Virus record (IMG/VR): IMGVR_UViG_3300017763_000070
Coordinates: 1-35,133 of that record
Reading direction: 5' to 3' (one strand)
Source: a virus
Length of the DNA stretch: 35,133 bases
Shown: positions 31,401-35,133 of the stretch, piece by piece
Layout: each line of letters opens with the position of its first letter
Numbering within the stretch: the stretch's first letter is position 1
Translations under genes and position numbers: made by a program
The notes under the pieces: generated by a model
Told to the model about the DNA's origin: nothing
Databases searched by the model: none
Seen by the model: the letters and a program-made list of their open reading frames with translations, nothing else

Positions 31401-32428
31401 TCACTACCTCGAGTATTATAATATTCTACAATCTTTTTATATAAAGCGTTTTTATCTAAGTTCTTTGCATCAGGTATACCCTTTGCAATTTCCATAGCAA
31501 TTCTATCGATATAATCATCAGTAGTTTTATCAATATCGTGTTCCTGTAAAACTCTTCGAGTAACATTACTTGGAGAAGCTATTACTTCTGAAACTGAAAT
31601 CACTGATGATTGTAAAATCGGCAATTCCATATAATCGTCTATTCTATAACCGTAGCCGGATTCGTTAGGAATTACACTTACTACTTTACCGTTATCAGCA
31701 GTGATGTCTAAGGTCAAACCTTTACCGTGTCCACCACTAGCTACAATATTAGAAAAATTAACTAAAGTAGTTTTAATCGAGGTTTGACTATTGACAGAAG
31801 AAGCTAAAGCAATAGGGTCTATATTACCAGCAATAAATGCTCCAGCATCTCCAGTGTCTAATGTGTTGAATGACCCACCGGAGTTTCCTCTAAAGACTAT
31901 ACTTGATACGTCATCGGTATTTGAACCAGTCGCAGTATCTGCAAGGCTATCATAAAAATCGCATTGCAATGAACCATTATTATTATATGCCATTACCCAT
32001 GTGTTATACAGAGCAGTACGTGAAGCTCCAGCTCCAACGTTTTTATCCATTTTCAAAAGAAAATAATTAGCATTTGTTAATCCACGATATGCAATGGCTG
32101 AACCAAAATTAAGTGCGGAATTTTCTACATCCGTTAATTTAATATATTGCTGATTATAATTTGACGGTACAAAAGAAAAACATTCAGCGCCAACTATTGC
32201 AGTTGATTGTAATAAATCCGCATAAGAAATAACTGAACCAGTTCCTGGTGATACTATATTTAATGCTTTAACGATACCATCTTCATTCATGTAATCATAA
32301 TACTCAGTTAAGAGTTCAATTAGATTACTTGCTTGATTGCGTAATTGGTCTGGTACCAAGGCTCTAGTCCTTGATGCCTCTACATTATGTGGTACAATTG
32401 CGAATGATTCAGTTGATTCGTGCGACAT
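19415..32428 (-). CDS. 7: Giant gp7-like baseplate wedge protein with adhesin-like extension (4337 residues)
   Basis: The N-terminal ~960 residues look like gp7 of marine T4-like phages. They include 'IELLTEYYDYMNEDG', 'DKTTDDYIDRIAMEIAKGI' plus 'YYNTRGSESSIESFFKIFF' (residues ~300-352), and 'LVHPAGMKFFTALFLELVK' near 830. T4 gp7 is 1032 residues and forms the wedge scaffold with gp6, gp8 and gp10. After that comes a chain of beta-sandwich-like modules, for example 'NSNVRVYAG'-type folds around base 28000 and two 'KW-L' modules. There is also a GxGY unit near residue 2334, a 'VDWGDGSTN' PKD-like segment near 3820, BspA-type leucine-rich repeats (~3880-4000) and GM-V-GTGISG repeats to the end. 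The gene lies between gp6 (two-base gap) and gp8, as gene 7 does in T4, with an AGGGA box upstream. The frame is unbroken over 13 kb. The gp7 call rests on core motifs and position; the extension is inferred to bind host-surface glycans. Confidence 0.82.
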   Translation of the reverse strand: MSHESTESFAIVPHNVEASRTRALVPDQLRNQASNLIELLTEYYDYMNEDGIVKALNIVSPGTGSVISYADLLQSTAIVGAECFSFVPSNYNQQYIKLTDVENSALNFGSAIAYRGLTNANYFLLKMDKNVGAGASRTALYNTWVMAYNNNGSLQCDFYDSLADTATGSNTDDVSSIVFRGNSGGSFNTLDTGDAGAFIAGNIDPIALASSVNSQTSIKTTLVNFSNIVASGGHGKGLTLDITADNGKVVSVIPNESGYGYRIDDYMELPILQSSVISVSEVIASPSNVTRRVLQEHDIDKTTDDYIDRIAMEIAKGIPDAKNLDKNALYKKIVEYYNTRGSESSIESFFKIFFDEIVSVSYPKEVLFKTSDGDYQGTSAEAVTKEKYYYKKGYDNMRRLHFYRNSTYADVRQGTYFLDIEFGDDFKLGVSNTDLPNTHAIASFPNTHLFSASSVTGGTFTRDSIKNAGVFLKITSDGHLVIGGRLGNWQNDFNATFNNYVDNSTDYPFRSEINLSKQRLRLAISVDSSRTQASAVGNKAVASLNADANGVTSLTLDTSTVTGTIEAGQYMTVGDAIGIGISNQQGNTVVVSYNTSTGALVVTNPVNLNTGQSLEFKKDEFTLTAVKIAALNTAYAAAPLTSSLTNASTSGGGVNTVNLYPGAIGSAYNFGSVGSSALKPSLTGAAVENPDGPLYYYGFSFIPALASDTEMSNFLSNKVVPQNTIIDIDLDNSGSVNITNKGSSIVVAKAIKGGGYDDNPDVTSIPVIEELNYGLSSSGTAYPRVIRWKDTRGYLSDAMKLHDGDYFQEFSYVVRTKLSVDSWETEFNKLVHPAGMKFFTALFLELVKIRKPYQEDTYMPLGDSVEAPNAEGEFFKPPEFKASDPIGTFRLLQNQVSDGSHSPTYQPGWLEYFYNAYLEIILYEFQSAFFAQKQSQFNRMGDVAYNYEKGLKLEGPSDVLSGNAKKAILDTTDDSTTIDERYIELDGNGTAISTGGELTQESELELKFKLKETSGTSIKGKYLAGTKFRGVADGNFRELSIKGYADNKVEVVVSDYSSTASGRPEDQNDSRVFDAIQCTGTNLNYHTSGHGVKFSDPSVSQETSGNGSGSGDNTYNKRFRGHNVIIFNQTSGTVTSDGDTYAPNKYRHFYFDTYGGSVSGHSTSDEAEHALHDKLKNTESGLIVAIYTYDAAKCKVNATRLGTSVKPTGGYNFDSATGYQYTSGAVGTEGLRWALARYFGAPNRQTEFAQSSDINGERISHSFIGVRNSNTDSSTTVGLDEERCIERISENTGDTAAKTVSLQYQSNTISTAGLSGTPAIPIIRHGPFERDKFYQLPDAEKGLNYSAPLIVDLGTAGTFKTLRVHANGQVMLDDAILRSKKEAASPKNVKEILLENYDFSDAFTSQGFRDIDSLTNRDNSGAIYYDDELNGVVVTGGTRWLNLNNRSIIDNLDTKFEIEVTYKNISNRNIRVYAGLQSLDASNNSLGTDRFNTYNWGIASNFLLNAGVEKTFTKTVGGINPPFDPEHGYQDVTTDSASKFDFGAKKFNLVLINNYTNSGALGAHVPSLLIKKVSIKRVDGEAIEFDSIPKYAPEWGIKNILHMNSLDAPQTTFSGSVDLSNTLKESSVSSGITVIKSATTDIKDFKIQFSTGASRYYNLRLPNGEKIGAGNYDISFDFEINSISTGTAYFNFEGVGGHTLGTTATSGTVSLTNLTATESDNRGLYFYADDSDAVVTITNFTLIRKTQVLPALLDSGTVNGVKTNSIAIGTLNRNQKLSGLHEVDDSFTDTNLLSPYLPWTPGDGNNIVNGSQWSMNGSAEEQLRSISTGPFGEKEVTWIAKNSSTDNANDGGYHSPYVEVNPYKDHKFTFPFKIKSRAGNDGNIYFGVRGAEEAGSSNVGGGRNVGDASNSSTDIPLIDLAEGSETGLSTYHTRTVQSVTCTANSTIVEVPSSFSISTGNIVLFKHFSNSDFDSSNQELNHGSNYDYYYINRLSDADNGNKRIQLFTNISRTTNKITNGGTAAVITSFVNNPQVVKIGAENRYFLSYNLQNTQLESNKWYLVSGYIKATRNVTSDDNARPTFIEGVIPDFVGVWDYSTGKKIENLETKSFQLASTETRRLLVRAYQFYNATSSADEIEFGTPTVEVLDGTERAHEECLTLPKHRVSQYPASINVASAALVNKSTLTGGNTKEFDFRYTISEHDRGATDETVSGESYHAYEAQPITSIPATETSGARPDVIPNGAVLENKILNGELKNAILNAGGNALVLKSGGIKNVDDVSNGHSNILYSGLTATAFTLTDSDYTTSHSGVGAKLLITFGKAGNHYYARSQILEPGCNFREGEIITIPDAKIGSSGAPALQIKVSRLAPGKISIPDSTKPLSLVTKPVTFTLEDSISTDSTELNSIGDNRLFDKEVEYEVNFDCKRLYDYNFPSNLYIGGGDKIGSYHNLFGYAGMNNARGNPHVPQSNGNGDGPHEFIFHSSAEGFARIFLSVKEVENGWLLAHNGHTLRVKNTNSDRIGIAKIPQQWQFNNQTISIPDDNFQMDHSARLSADNEAHHNYDGVFPGALNDYGLFMFETEWLTYGENVIQFYSVSGDGMTGAFIEVLPAGANNGLVRDGANKHVVYMDSNTANSKIVLDNVTDRDATRYTGRSVEASAIVNAHEKKHAFAYKLENLNIRKKRKLIYKGKFQSIVADPPVTFTGSVNTDPNYGTAAYRPLDVSSITAVDGALATGGQVIVPSIETYDSDAQVGNKKSGSTLYLGIPKGNYGVLKFIATSQNIHYVDFGSDRTIFPYDVTTGDRTYTPNTQYEISGQVFIPSGNSKLQKLCVMAGVNPRKLSETRGQPVSDANGNPLFKNTKGTHQINTGPCAGFDYLSTDKTVITTKGSWVPFTHKFFTRSDTEDPTPVFRFVSNLNGNAIPERDVAAYSGDASGEYFYIKSLRVKEGVDPDLAEGKEIIDARRETIINVIDRRKYDLKSNTPGIGEDSLFSTRIKFGAATNTYKLRMGDNTKPYSNSLLTLDTLNGQESNLLAGNLPFPLNASTLTASYGNEHINIHTTTSGNESNTPADLINSPNFFTPVGNPTKINSGSSNSPYTTTYENIGKMDLTPFGGRDAIWEARNTDNTFRVLRKFTRTTAGTGFTGASGGKTYSNVPIIDTGSKAVGKGGLANVIVQNSGVIQSVTMVSGKGGFNYGRNQTAVYSIPMKFAVGPKFNAASARDDATKDIPISELVAGQRATVKTVGNNSPREWRSIHPTGLAGTFTPSVGDIFTATGPLKDYGLSTLPSNFETNGMGTVTVSDAYGDSPEAVSAKINGNQTAPSIAGKSQVTGTATSTTNYNIGNSPATTMGAIEPGMRVTGTGISGTVTVASVNYEGTKGDNDTGKSVIPIVLSQAATISNNTTLTFRPATRTINLKERAAKTGTVGSGVLKAGMKETLYIGSPLNIKSIVHQSPGQTQVVTDYFTNSLTDGQVVAYEDPLFGLEKGTGEVIKGNISEDPTGDDSPGNVSTNFSYFDGGFRTPSVAVDSKRMYRFSVWVKQSDTTFSADSPGSSSYTSDMGAHKIIRWRGATDAAITTPLEVSNGNTQTPIGTFINDFDIGPNSATSVAESAKGNNDKWLLFVAHIHPASTDPTGFSAHADSGIYLAGNTNKISTVTNTKQGDWIFSSNIAHIKVDCLIQGNPRNTEDPVQFYSPRVDLVDGSEPSLKELVEGEFTYKTNPQMTSKEIPVISWRGVISDNKKTLGEYFHAIEDDKFSVKLNESFTVNNKTTNYTDIAEEKFTPIPSSTDSVFNVNFSAANGFTGTNASIILPLQNISGAMGAFVDWGDGSTNIIKFTGDKDLYHTYTGGVGNTYDIKISGSYHVLNSSSTTSASSSTASSSAKTTARANWKNSLETAYIGNNPFSSTGMITMFKDCVKLKSVTTVAGVTNTSAVTDMTSAFENCSALVTLDMRGMDTSNVTTMANLAKLSSATSGTLKVIGLHSRNINSLVRGTAGGLKDAFLNNKINTDELNRCYLTWSQNSSLPSGVFITGAITGGTATAAVTAKINQKFAKAASSVASGSNTITLKNFTNGETQTIADLAVGDIVKSQNAGFPSGMTVVIGSIVGNVITIVRQDNGAAANLTQNITTNVQFQFPSIAGHTVIPVDTFTGASGNAIGSIEVGMTVDMGDADFPNPGTVTAVGARTITITPALTSTGDGVVGNNSNLVFTSNKLKLTGTLSGTIVNGMTVSGTGISGTPKVTDATNQAEPVISAVIAAPGTNAMTIQFTDADKFNAHFGSSNYKNILAKTTQLDSSATVDSVLTNPVTSKAVLTTSHTSSASSITGKNWIITDGGAV
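19700..20200 (-). repeat. GM-V-G-GISG-type repeats at the C-terminus of the gp7-like protein
   Basis: Three copies are readable here: 'LAVGDIVKSQNAGFPSGMTV', 'SIEVGMTVDMGDADFPNPGT' and 'IVNGMTVSGTGISGTPKV'. Related copies lie near base 22380 ('IEPGMRVTGTGISGTVTVAS') and near 30720 ('IEAGQYMTVGDAIGIG'). Each is followed by a hydrophobic strand ending in L-x-F or similar. Such short beta units are common in phage tail and fibre proteins. Confidence 0.7.
20430..20790 (-). repeat. BspA-type leucine-rich repeats in the gp7-like protein
   Basis: The stretch 'METMFKDC'-like units can be read as 'MITMFKDCVKLKSV', 'TDMTSAFENCSALVTLDMRG' and 'MDTSNVTTMANLAKLSSA', followed by 'GLHSRNINSL'. The pattern M-x-x-x-F-x-x-C-x-x-L and 'DTSNVTxM' is characteristic of the BspA/DUF285 leucine-rich repeat family, best known from bacterial surface adhesins. 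A Ser/Thr/Ala linker (about bases 20780-20840) separates it from the upstream WGDGS segment. Confidence 0.75.
21305..21590 (-). repeat. Beta-module copy B in the gp7-like protein
   Basis: It begins 'NDKWLLFVAHIHPASTDPTG', contains 'DSGIYLAG', and ends 'VQFYSPRVDLVDGSEPS'. It has the same order as the segment at 25975-26262 ('NKWYLVSGYIKATR' ... 'EFGTPTVEVLDGTE'). The similarity is weak at residue level but consistent in pattern, as in duplicated carbohydrate-binding-like modules of phage tails. Confidence 0.55.
25975..26262 (-). repeat. Beta-module copy A in the gp7-like protein
   Basis: It runs 'NKWYLVSGYIKATRNVTSDD' ... 'GVWDYSTGKKIENLE' ... 'RRLLVRAYQFYNATSSADEI' ... 'GTPTVEVLDGTE'. It pairs with copy B at 21305-21590. 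Both modules follow a segment in which 'Y/H-K/R-F-x-V/F' strands precede the K-W motif, which suggests a larger duplicated jelly-roll unit. Confidence 0.55.
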
Positions 32429-32430
32429 AT

Positions 32431-34293
32431 TTAAGCGTCCCTAGTAAACGTATTATATTTAGATGACCCAGCCGACCCTGCGATACTCATGTTATCAATA
32501 TCTCCAGTGATACTAGTTGCGTCTATATCAATTTGTAAAATTTTCTTTTTCTCTGAAATAATATCATCGGATGCTGGTCGTACTTTTATTTGTACACTCT
32601 GATCGTTATCATTTAATAAACCAGCCAAATCAACTAATCCAGTTGACGGATATACAAATCCAATTTTATTGTTTGTTCGAACTACCTGTCCGTCCGCGCC
32701 TATTTTAAATGAATAAACTCTTCTCTTTTGAGTATCACCTACTATAGGCTCATCTGCCAATCTAACGTTCTCTCCACCTACTACAATATCTGAAGTTGCG
32801 ATCATTGAGCTGGCCTGTTGAACATCACCATCGAGCGAAAATCCAAAGTCGGCTGTTGTGGTATCCGCAGCTGAAGACGTGACTTTAACATTTTTATATG
32901 TATATACTCGAGCAGTCGTATTTAAAATTGCTGGACTAAGAGCATCAATCGCAGAAACTAAATTAGAATGTCGATATACACCCGCGAAATTATTTAACTT
33001 AGTGCTATTATAACTCATCAAGGCCTGTTTAACCGATGCAGATAAAGCTCCGGCTGAAGAAGACGTCGCAGATGGATCGTATTTATAGAAAATTTCAAAA
33101 TATATAAAAGTGTATTCGGGGTCTACTATAATTGGTGTTAATCCAACAACTTTTTTCTTGGCTAAATATGCTAGGATTTCATCTTTCTGAGCTGAAGTTA
33201 AAAACTCAGTTGCTGTAGGTTTAACCGATAAGTAAATTCTTCCATATTGAGCAGGTACTTCTGTTTCACCACCCCATGCTGCAACATTTTCAATACCAGT
33301 AAATTTTTTCATTATCAAAGACTTATAGTCGTCTGATGTTACTGCTCTTTCTTGAGCTATAAAAGATAAAGGTGCATTATATTTAATAGAATCGATACCT
33401 TCTGCAGCGCTTCCACTGGCAGCCTGACTCACTGTTGATACAATTACTGATGATTGAACTCCAGTCACTTGACCAGATTTAAAAGAGAATACTTTAGCAC
33501 CATTAGTTAAAGCTCCGTCAGATACTAAGTATGTTAATCTAACTAAACCAGATGCCTGAGGTCTTTTACCAAATAAGCCATTACCAAATCTAATTTCATA
33601 ACTGCCATCTGCATTTTCGTCAATAAAATAAATTTTAGATGTACCATCAACATTTGGGAAATCAGAAAACAATTCATAAATTTCTGAAACACCAGAGCCA
33701 TCAAGTGTAGGAAATACTTCAACTTTTAACGTAGAGGTATCAACTTTATTAGAATTAATAACAAATCTTTGGTCATAACTATTATCAACAGAATAATTTT
33801 CTATTTTAGTAGTACCTTGTTTAATAATTAAATCTCTAAATGTAAATGTATTACCAGTTCCACTATCAATTTCTACCGTAGCAGCATCCATTGTCTCAAA
33901 TGAATATGTAATATCATTAATATTTGAAATAAACTGTGTGCCAGCTGGAAGAGTTAATGTTCTAGAACTTGTGTCGGAAGCAGCTCTATTAAATACTACA
34001 TTAACTGTAGCTGCCGGAGCAGTTACAGACTTAGGAGTATATCCAAGAAGCTTAGCCCTGGAAACCACATTACCACGAACCTGAGCAGAATCAAGGAATG
34101 ACTCATTCATAGCCATGTGAGAATTTACTGCATTATAATGAGTATTATATGCGAGGATGTCCATTAGCTGGTCCATGCCCGACCCAGTAAAATCGTAATC
34201 TCTAAATTGCCCGCCTTGTCGCTTAAAGTAACTAATTAAGTTTCCTTTAATTTTATCGAAATCTAGTTCCGTAGTATTAAATTGTTGTGCCAT
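32431..34293 (-). CDS. 6: Baseplate wedge protein gp6
   Basis: gp6 dimers form the inner iris-like ring that ties the six wedges together and opens when the sheath contracts. The 620-residue product has the conserved start 'FDKIKGNLISYFKRQGGQF', 'YDFTGSGMDQLMDILAYNTH' and 'NESFLDSAQVRGNVVSRAKL'. The central 'YNAPLSFIAQERAVTSDDYK' and 'NVAAWGGETEVPAQYGRIYL' are typical of gp6/gpJ-like proteins. T4 gp6 is 660 residues, so the length is normal and there is no large insertion, unlike its neighbours. It starts one base after the gp25 stop, with a GAGAGG box inside the gp25 end, and ends two bases before the giant gene. Confidence 0.96.
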   Translation of the reverse strand: MAQQFNTTELDFDKIKGNLISYFKRQGGQFRDYDFTGSGMDQLMDILAYNTHYNAVNSHMAMNESFLDSAQVRGNVVSRAKLLGYTPKSVTAPAATVNVVFNRAASDTSSRTLTLPAGTQFISNINDITYSFETMDAATVEIDSGTGNTFTFRDLIIKQGTTKIENYSVDNSYDQRFVINSNKVDTSTLKVEVFPTLDGSGVSEIYELFSDFPNVDGTSKIYFIDENADGSYEIRFGNGLFGKRPQASGLVRLTYLVSDGALTNGAKVFSFKSGQVTGVQSSVIVSTVSQAASGSAAEGIDSIKYNAPLSFIAQERAVTSDDYKSLIMKKFTGIENVAAWGGETEVPAQYGRIYLSVKPTATEFLTSAQKDEILAYLAKKKVVGLTPIIVDPEYTFIYFEIFYKYDPSATSSSAGALSASVKQALMSYNSTKLNNFAGVYRHSNLVSAIDALSPAILNTTARVYTYKNVKVTSSAADTTTADFGFSLDGDVQQASSMIATSDIVVGGENVRLADEPIVGDTQKRRVYSFKIGADGQVVRTNNKIGFVYPSTGLVDLAGLLNDNDQSVQIKVRPASDDIISEKKKILQIDIDATSITGDIDNMSIAGSAGSSKYNTFTRDA

Positions 34294-34294
34294 A

Positions 34295-34729
34295 TTATCT
34301 TAACCTCTCTAAGTAAAAATCAACTGTTTGTTCATTTGCTACACTTGTTACATTAAATGTTACTGTAACATGTACCGAATTTTCATCTAACTCTTCTTGA
34401 AGTTGAACTCTTATAGAATTAATTCTAGGCTCAAAAGAATTTAACATATCTTTTATATTCTGTCTAATTGTTTCGTATACAAATGGATTAGCATTTTCAA
34501 ATAGTTGATGCGTTATATTACTTCCTACAGTTGGTTGAAACGGTCGGTCTCCTTTATTTGTTAATAGTAAATTTTTAACTGAGTTCTTTACCGCGTCAAT
34601 GTCTGTTAATGGTGTGATATCATTAAACGCAGGATGTTTAGTTAAACTCAAATCCAAGTCAGAATACACCCTATCCGAGGTAGGTACTATAATCTGTGAT
34701 TTCCCTTGGTTGTAATCTGAGTAACTCAT
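34295..34729 (-). CDS. 25: Baseplate wedge protein gp25
   Basis: gp25 is the small wedge protein at the sheath-baseplate joint that nucleates sheath assembly. Homologues occur in all contractile systems (P2 gpW, T6SS TssE). The 144-residue product contains 'SDRVYSDLDLSLTKHP' and 'NLLLTNKGDRPFQPTVGS', followed by 'HQLFENANPF', the diagnostic gp25/lysozyme-like-family block. T4 gp25 is 132 residues. In T4 gene 25 lies elsewhere on the map; here it precedes gene 6, as in marine T4-like phages. A TATAAATA box ends six bases before the ATG with no Shine-Dalgarno box between. The next in-frame methionine is about 90 residues inside, so the start is firm. Confidence 0.96.
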   Translation of the reverse strand: MSYSDYNQGKSQIIVPTSDRVYSDLDLSLTKHPAFNDITPLTDIDAVKNSVKNLLLTNKGDRPFQPTVGSNITHQLFENANPFVYETIRQNIKDMLNSFEPRINSIRVQLQEELDENSVHVTVTFNVTSVANEQTVDFYLERLR

Positions 34730-34735
34730 ATCAAC

Positions 34736-34743
34736 TATTTATA
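34736..34743 (-). promoter_or_regulatory. T4-type late promoter TATAAATA before gp25
   Basis: There is an exact TATAAATA on the minus strand, in the 38-base gap upstream of gp25, six bases from its ATG. The flanks resemble the gp13 promoter: both read GCTTTT(T)ATATAAATAG. Predicted +1 falls at or one base before the start codon. Confidence 0.78.
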
Positions 34744-34745
34744 TA

Positions 34746-34766
34746 AAAAGCTGATGTTTTTTTCAG
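34746..34766 (-). terminator. Weak possible terminator upstream of gp25
   Basis: On the minus strand CTGA - eight bases - TCAG is followed by C and TTTTT. It starts one base after the stop codon of the upstream gene and runs into the late-promoter box. The four-pair stem is marginal. A weak A-tract/T-tract pairing is an alternative fold. Confidence 0.3.
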
Positions 34767-34767
34767 A

Positions 34768-35133
34768 TTAAGATTGAGAATGCATATATCCTAACTTAGA
34801 AAGACGCACATGCTCTGGGTATGTGTTAACAAAAATAGTACTTCCTGATTTATACATATAATGTGGCTGGAATGAACTAGAAGAATACACCTCTAGTTGC
34901 TCTCTTTGTTCGTCACTAACATCAGCAAAGGTTTGTACTTCATACATAGGACGATTCCCGCCCAAGGGTTTTATTAAAAACTCTTTATAATCGGGTAGCT
35001 CTGATACTACATCTTTAAATAATTTCCCTTGTGCATATGCAGTTCTAGAAGCCAATGCGCTTAAACCATTACTCATTTTGGCTTCGAACATCGCCTTTAA
35101 TACATCTTCTACTATAGTTTTATAATTCTCATC
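34768..35133 (-). CDS. Unknown protein upstream of gp25 (5' end outside window)
   Basis: The frame is open from the right edge of the window to a TAA at 34768, giving 121 visible residues. An ATG at 35091 exists, but the frame continues upstream as 'DENYKTIVEDVLKAMFEAKM', which reads as natural protein, so the true start probably lies outside. Other visible segments are 'SALASRTAYAQGKLFKDV', 'FADVSDEQREQLEVYSSSS' and 'TYPEHVRLSKLGYMHSQS'. I do not recognise a family, and it does not resemble T4 gp53 or uvsY. It has no membrane segment. Its place directly before gp25 suggests a structural or assembly gene of the same late unit. Confidence 0.8.
   Translation of the reverse strand, partial: DENYKTIVEDVLKAMFEAKMSNGLSALASRTAYAQGKLFKDVVSELPDYKEFLIKPLGGNRPMYEVQTFADVSDEQREQLEVYSSSSFQPHYMYKSGSTIFVNTYPEHVRLSKLGYMHSQS

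Noticed and set aside
33080-33087. Exact TATAAATA inside gp6
   Set aside because: It falls on Tyr-Lys-Tyr codons in AT-rich coding sequence, with no gene start within range, so chance is the simpler reading.
34768-35133. The truncated gene as gp53 or uvsY
   Set aside because: Its visible sequence has none of the motifs I know from T4 gp53 or UvsY, so it is left unnamed.
1-35133. tRNA genes, CRISPR arrays, insertion sequences or host-derived metabolic genes
   Set aside because: Coding density is near complete and all frames are explained by structural genes. No cloverleaf, spaced direct repeats or transposase motif was seen by eye.

Overview
The window is part of the virion-structure cluster of a T4-like contractile-tailed phage (myovirus). 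Every gene lies on the minus strand, so the biological order runs from right to left. The genes I recognise, in transcription order, are: a 5'-truncated gene of unknown function, gp25, gp6, a giant gp7-like wedge protein, gp8, a DUF4815 structural protein, a 74-residue coiled-coil protein, a 2255-residue tail fibre, a 150-residue possible fibre-assembly protein, gp13, gp14, gp15, and the start of gp16 (small terminase). This order (25-6-7-8-...-13-14-15-16), the AT-rich DNA and the marine-type sequence features point to a marine T4-like phage related to cyanophages or pelagimyophages. Examples of those features are the DUF4815 protein, a gp14 tail ending in 'FSEFNPFGEP' and GxGY-type repeats. 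No photosynthesis or other host-derived metabolic gene is present, so the host cannot be named from this window.

Region 34.8-32.4 kb (right end): the unknown protein, then a TATAAATA late promoter, then gp25 and gp6, which build the baseplate wedge. Region 32.4-19.4 kb: one open frame of 4337 codons. Its first ~960 residues look like gp7 of marine T4-like phages. The rest is a chain of beta-rich, probably carbohydrate-binding modules, then a PKD-like segment, BspA-type leucine-rich repeats and short GM-V-GTGISG repeats. Region 19.3-12.1 kb: a second late promoter, gp8, the DUF4815 protein and the small coiled-coil protein. Region 12.1-4.8 kb: the tail fibre and its small downstream partner. 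Region 4.8-0 kb: a third late promoter, then neck proteins gp13 and gp14, an enlarged tail terminator gp15, and the start of gp16.

The genes are tightly packed: gaps are 0-77 bases, there are two TAATG overlaps, and no intergenic stretch exceeds 300 bases. Three exact TATAAATA late-promoter boxes sit in the only gaps longer than 30 bases. Two of them (before gp25 and gp13) lie 5-6 bases from the start codon and directly after a small hairpin plus T-run. This suggests combined terminator/promoter elements giving leaderless late mRNAs. T4 gp9-gp12 and wac are not recognisable; the DUF4815 protein and the fibre occupy that part of the map. The most striking feature overall is the growth of baseplate and neck proteins by surface-type repeat modules: gp7-like 4337 aa against 1032 in T4, gp15 about 910 against 272, gp8 597 against 334.
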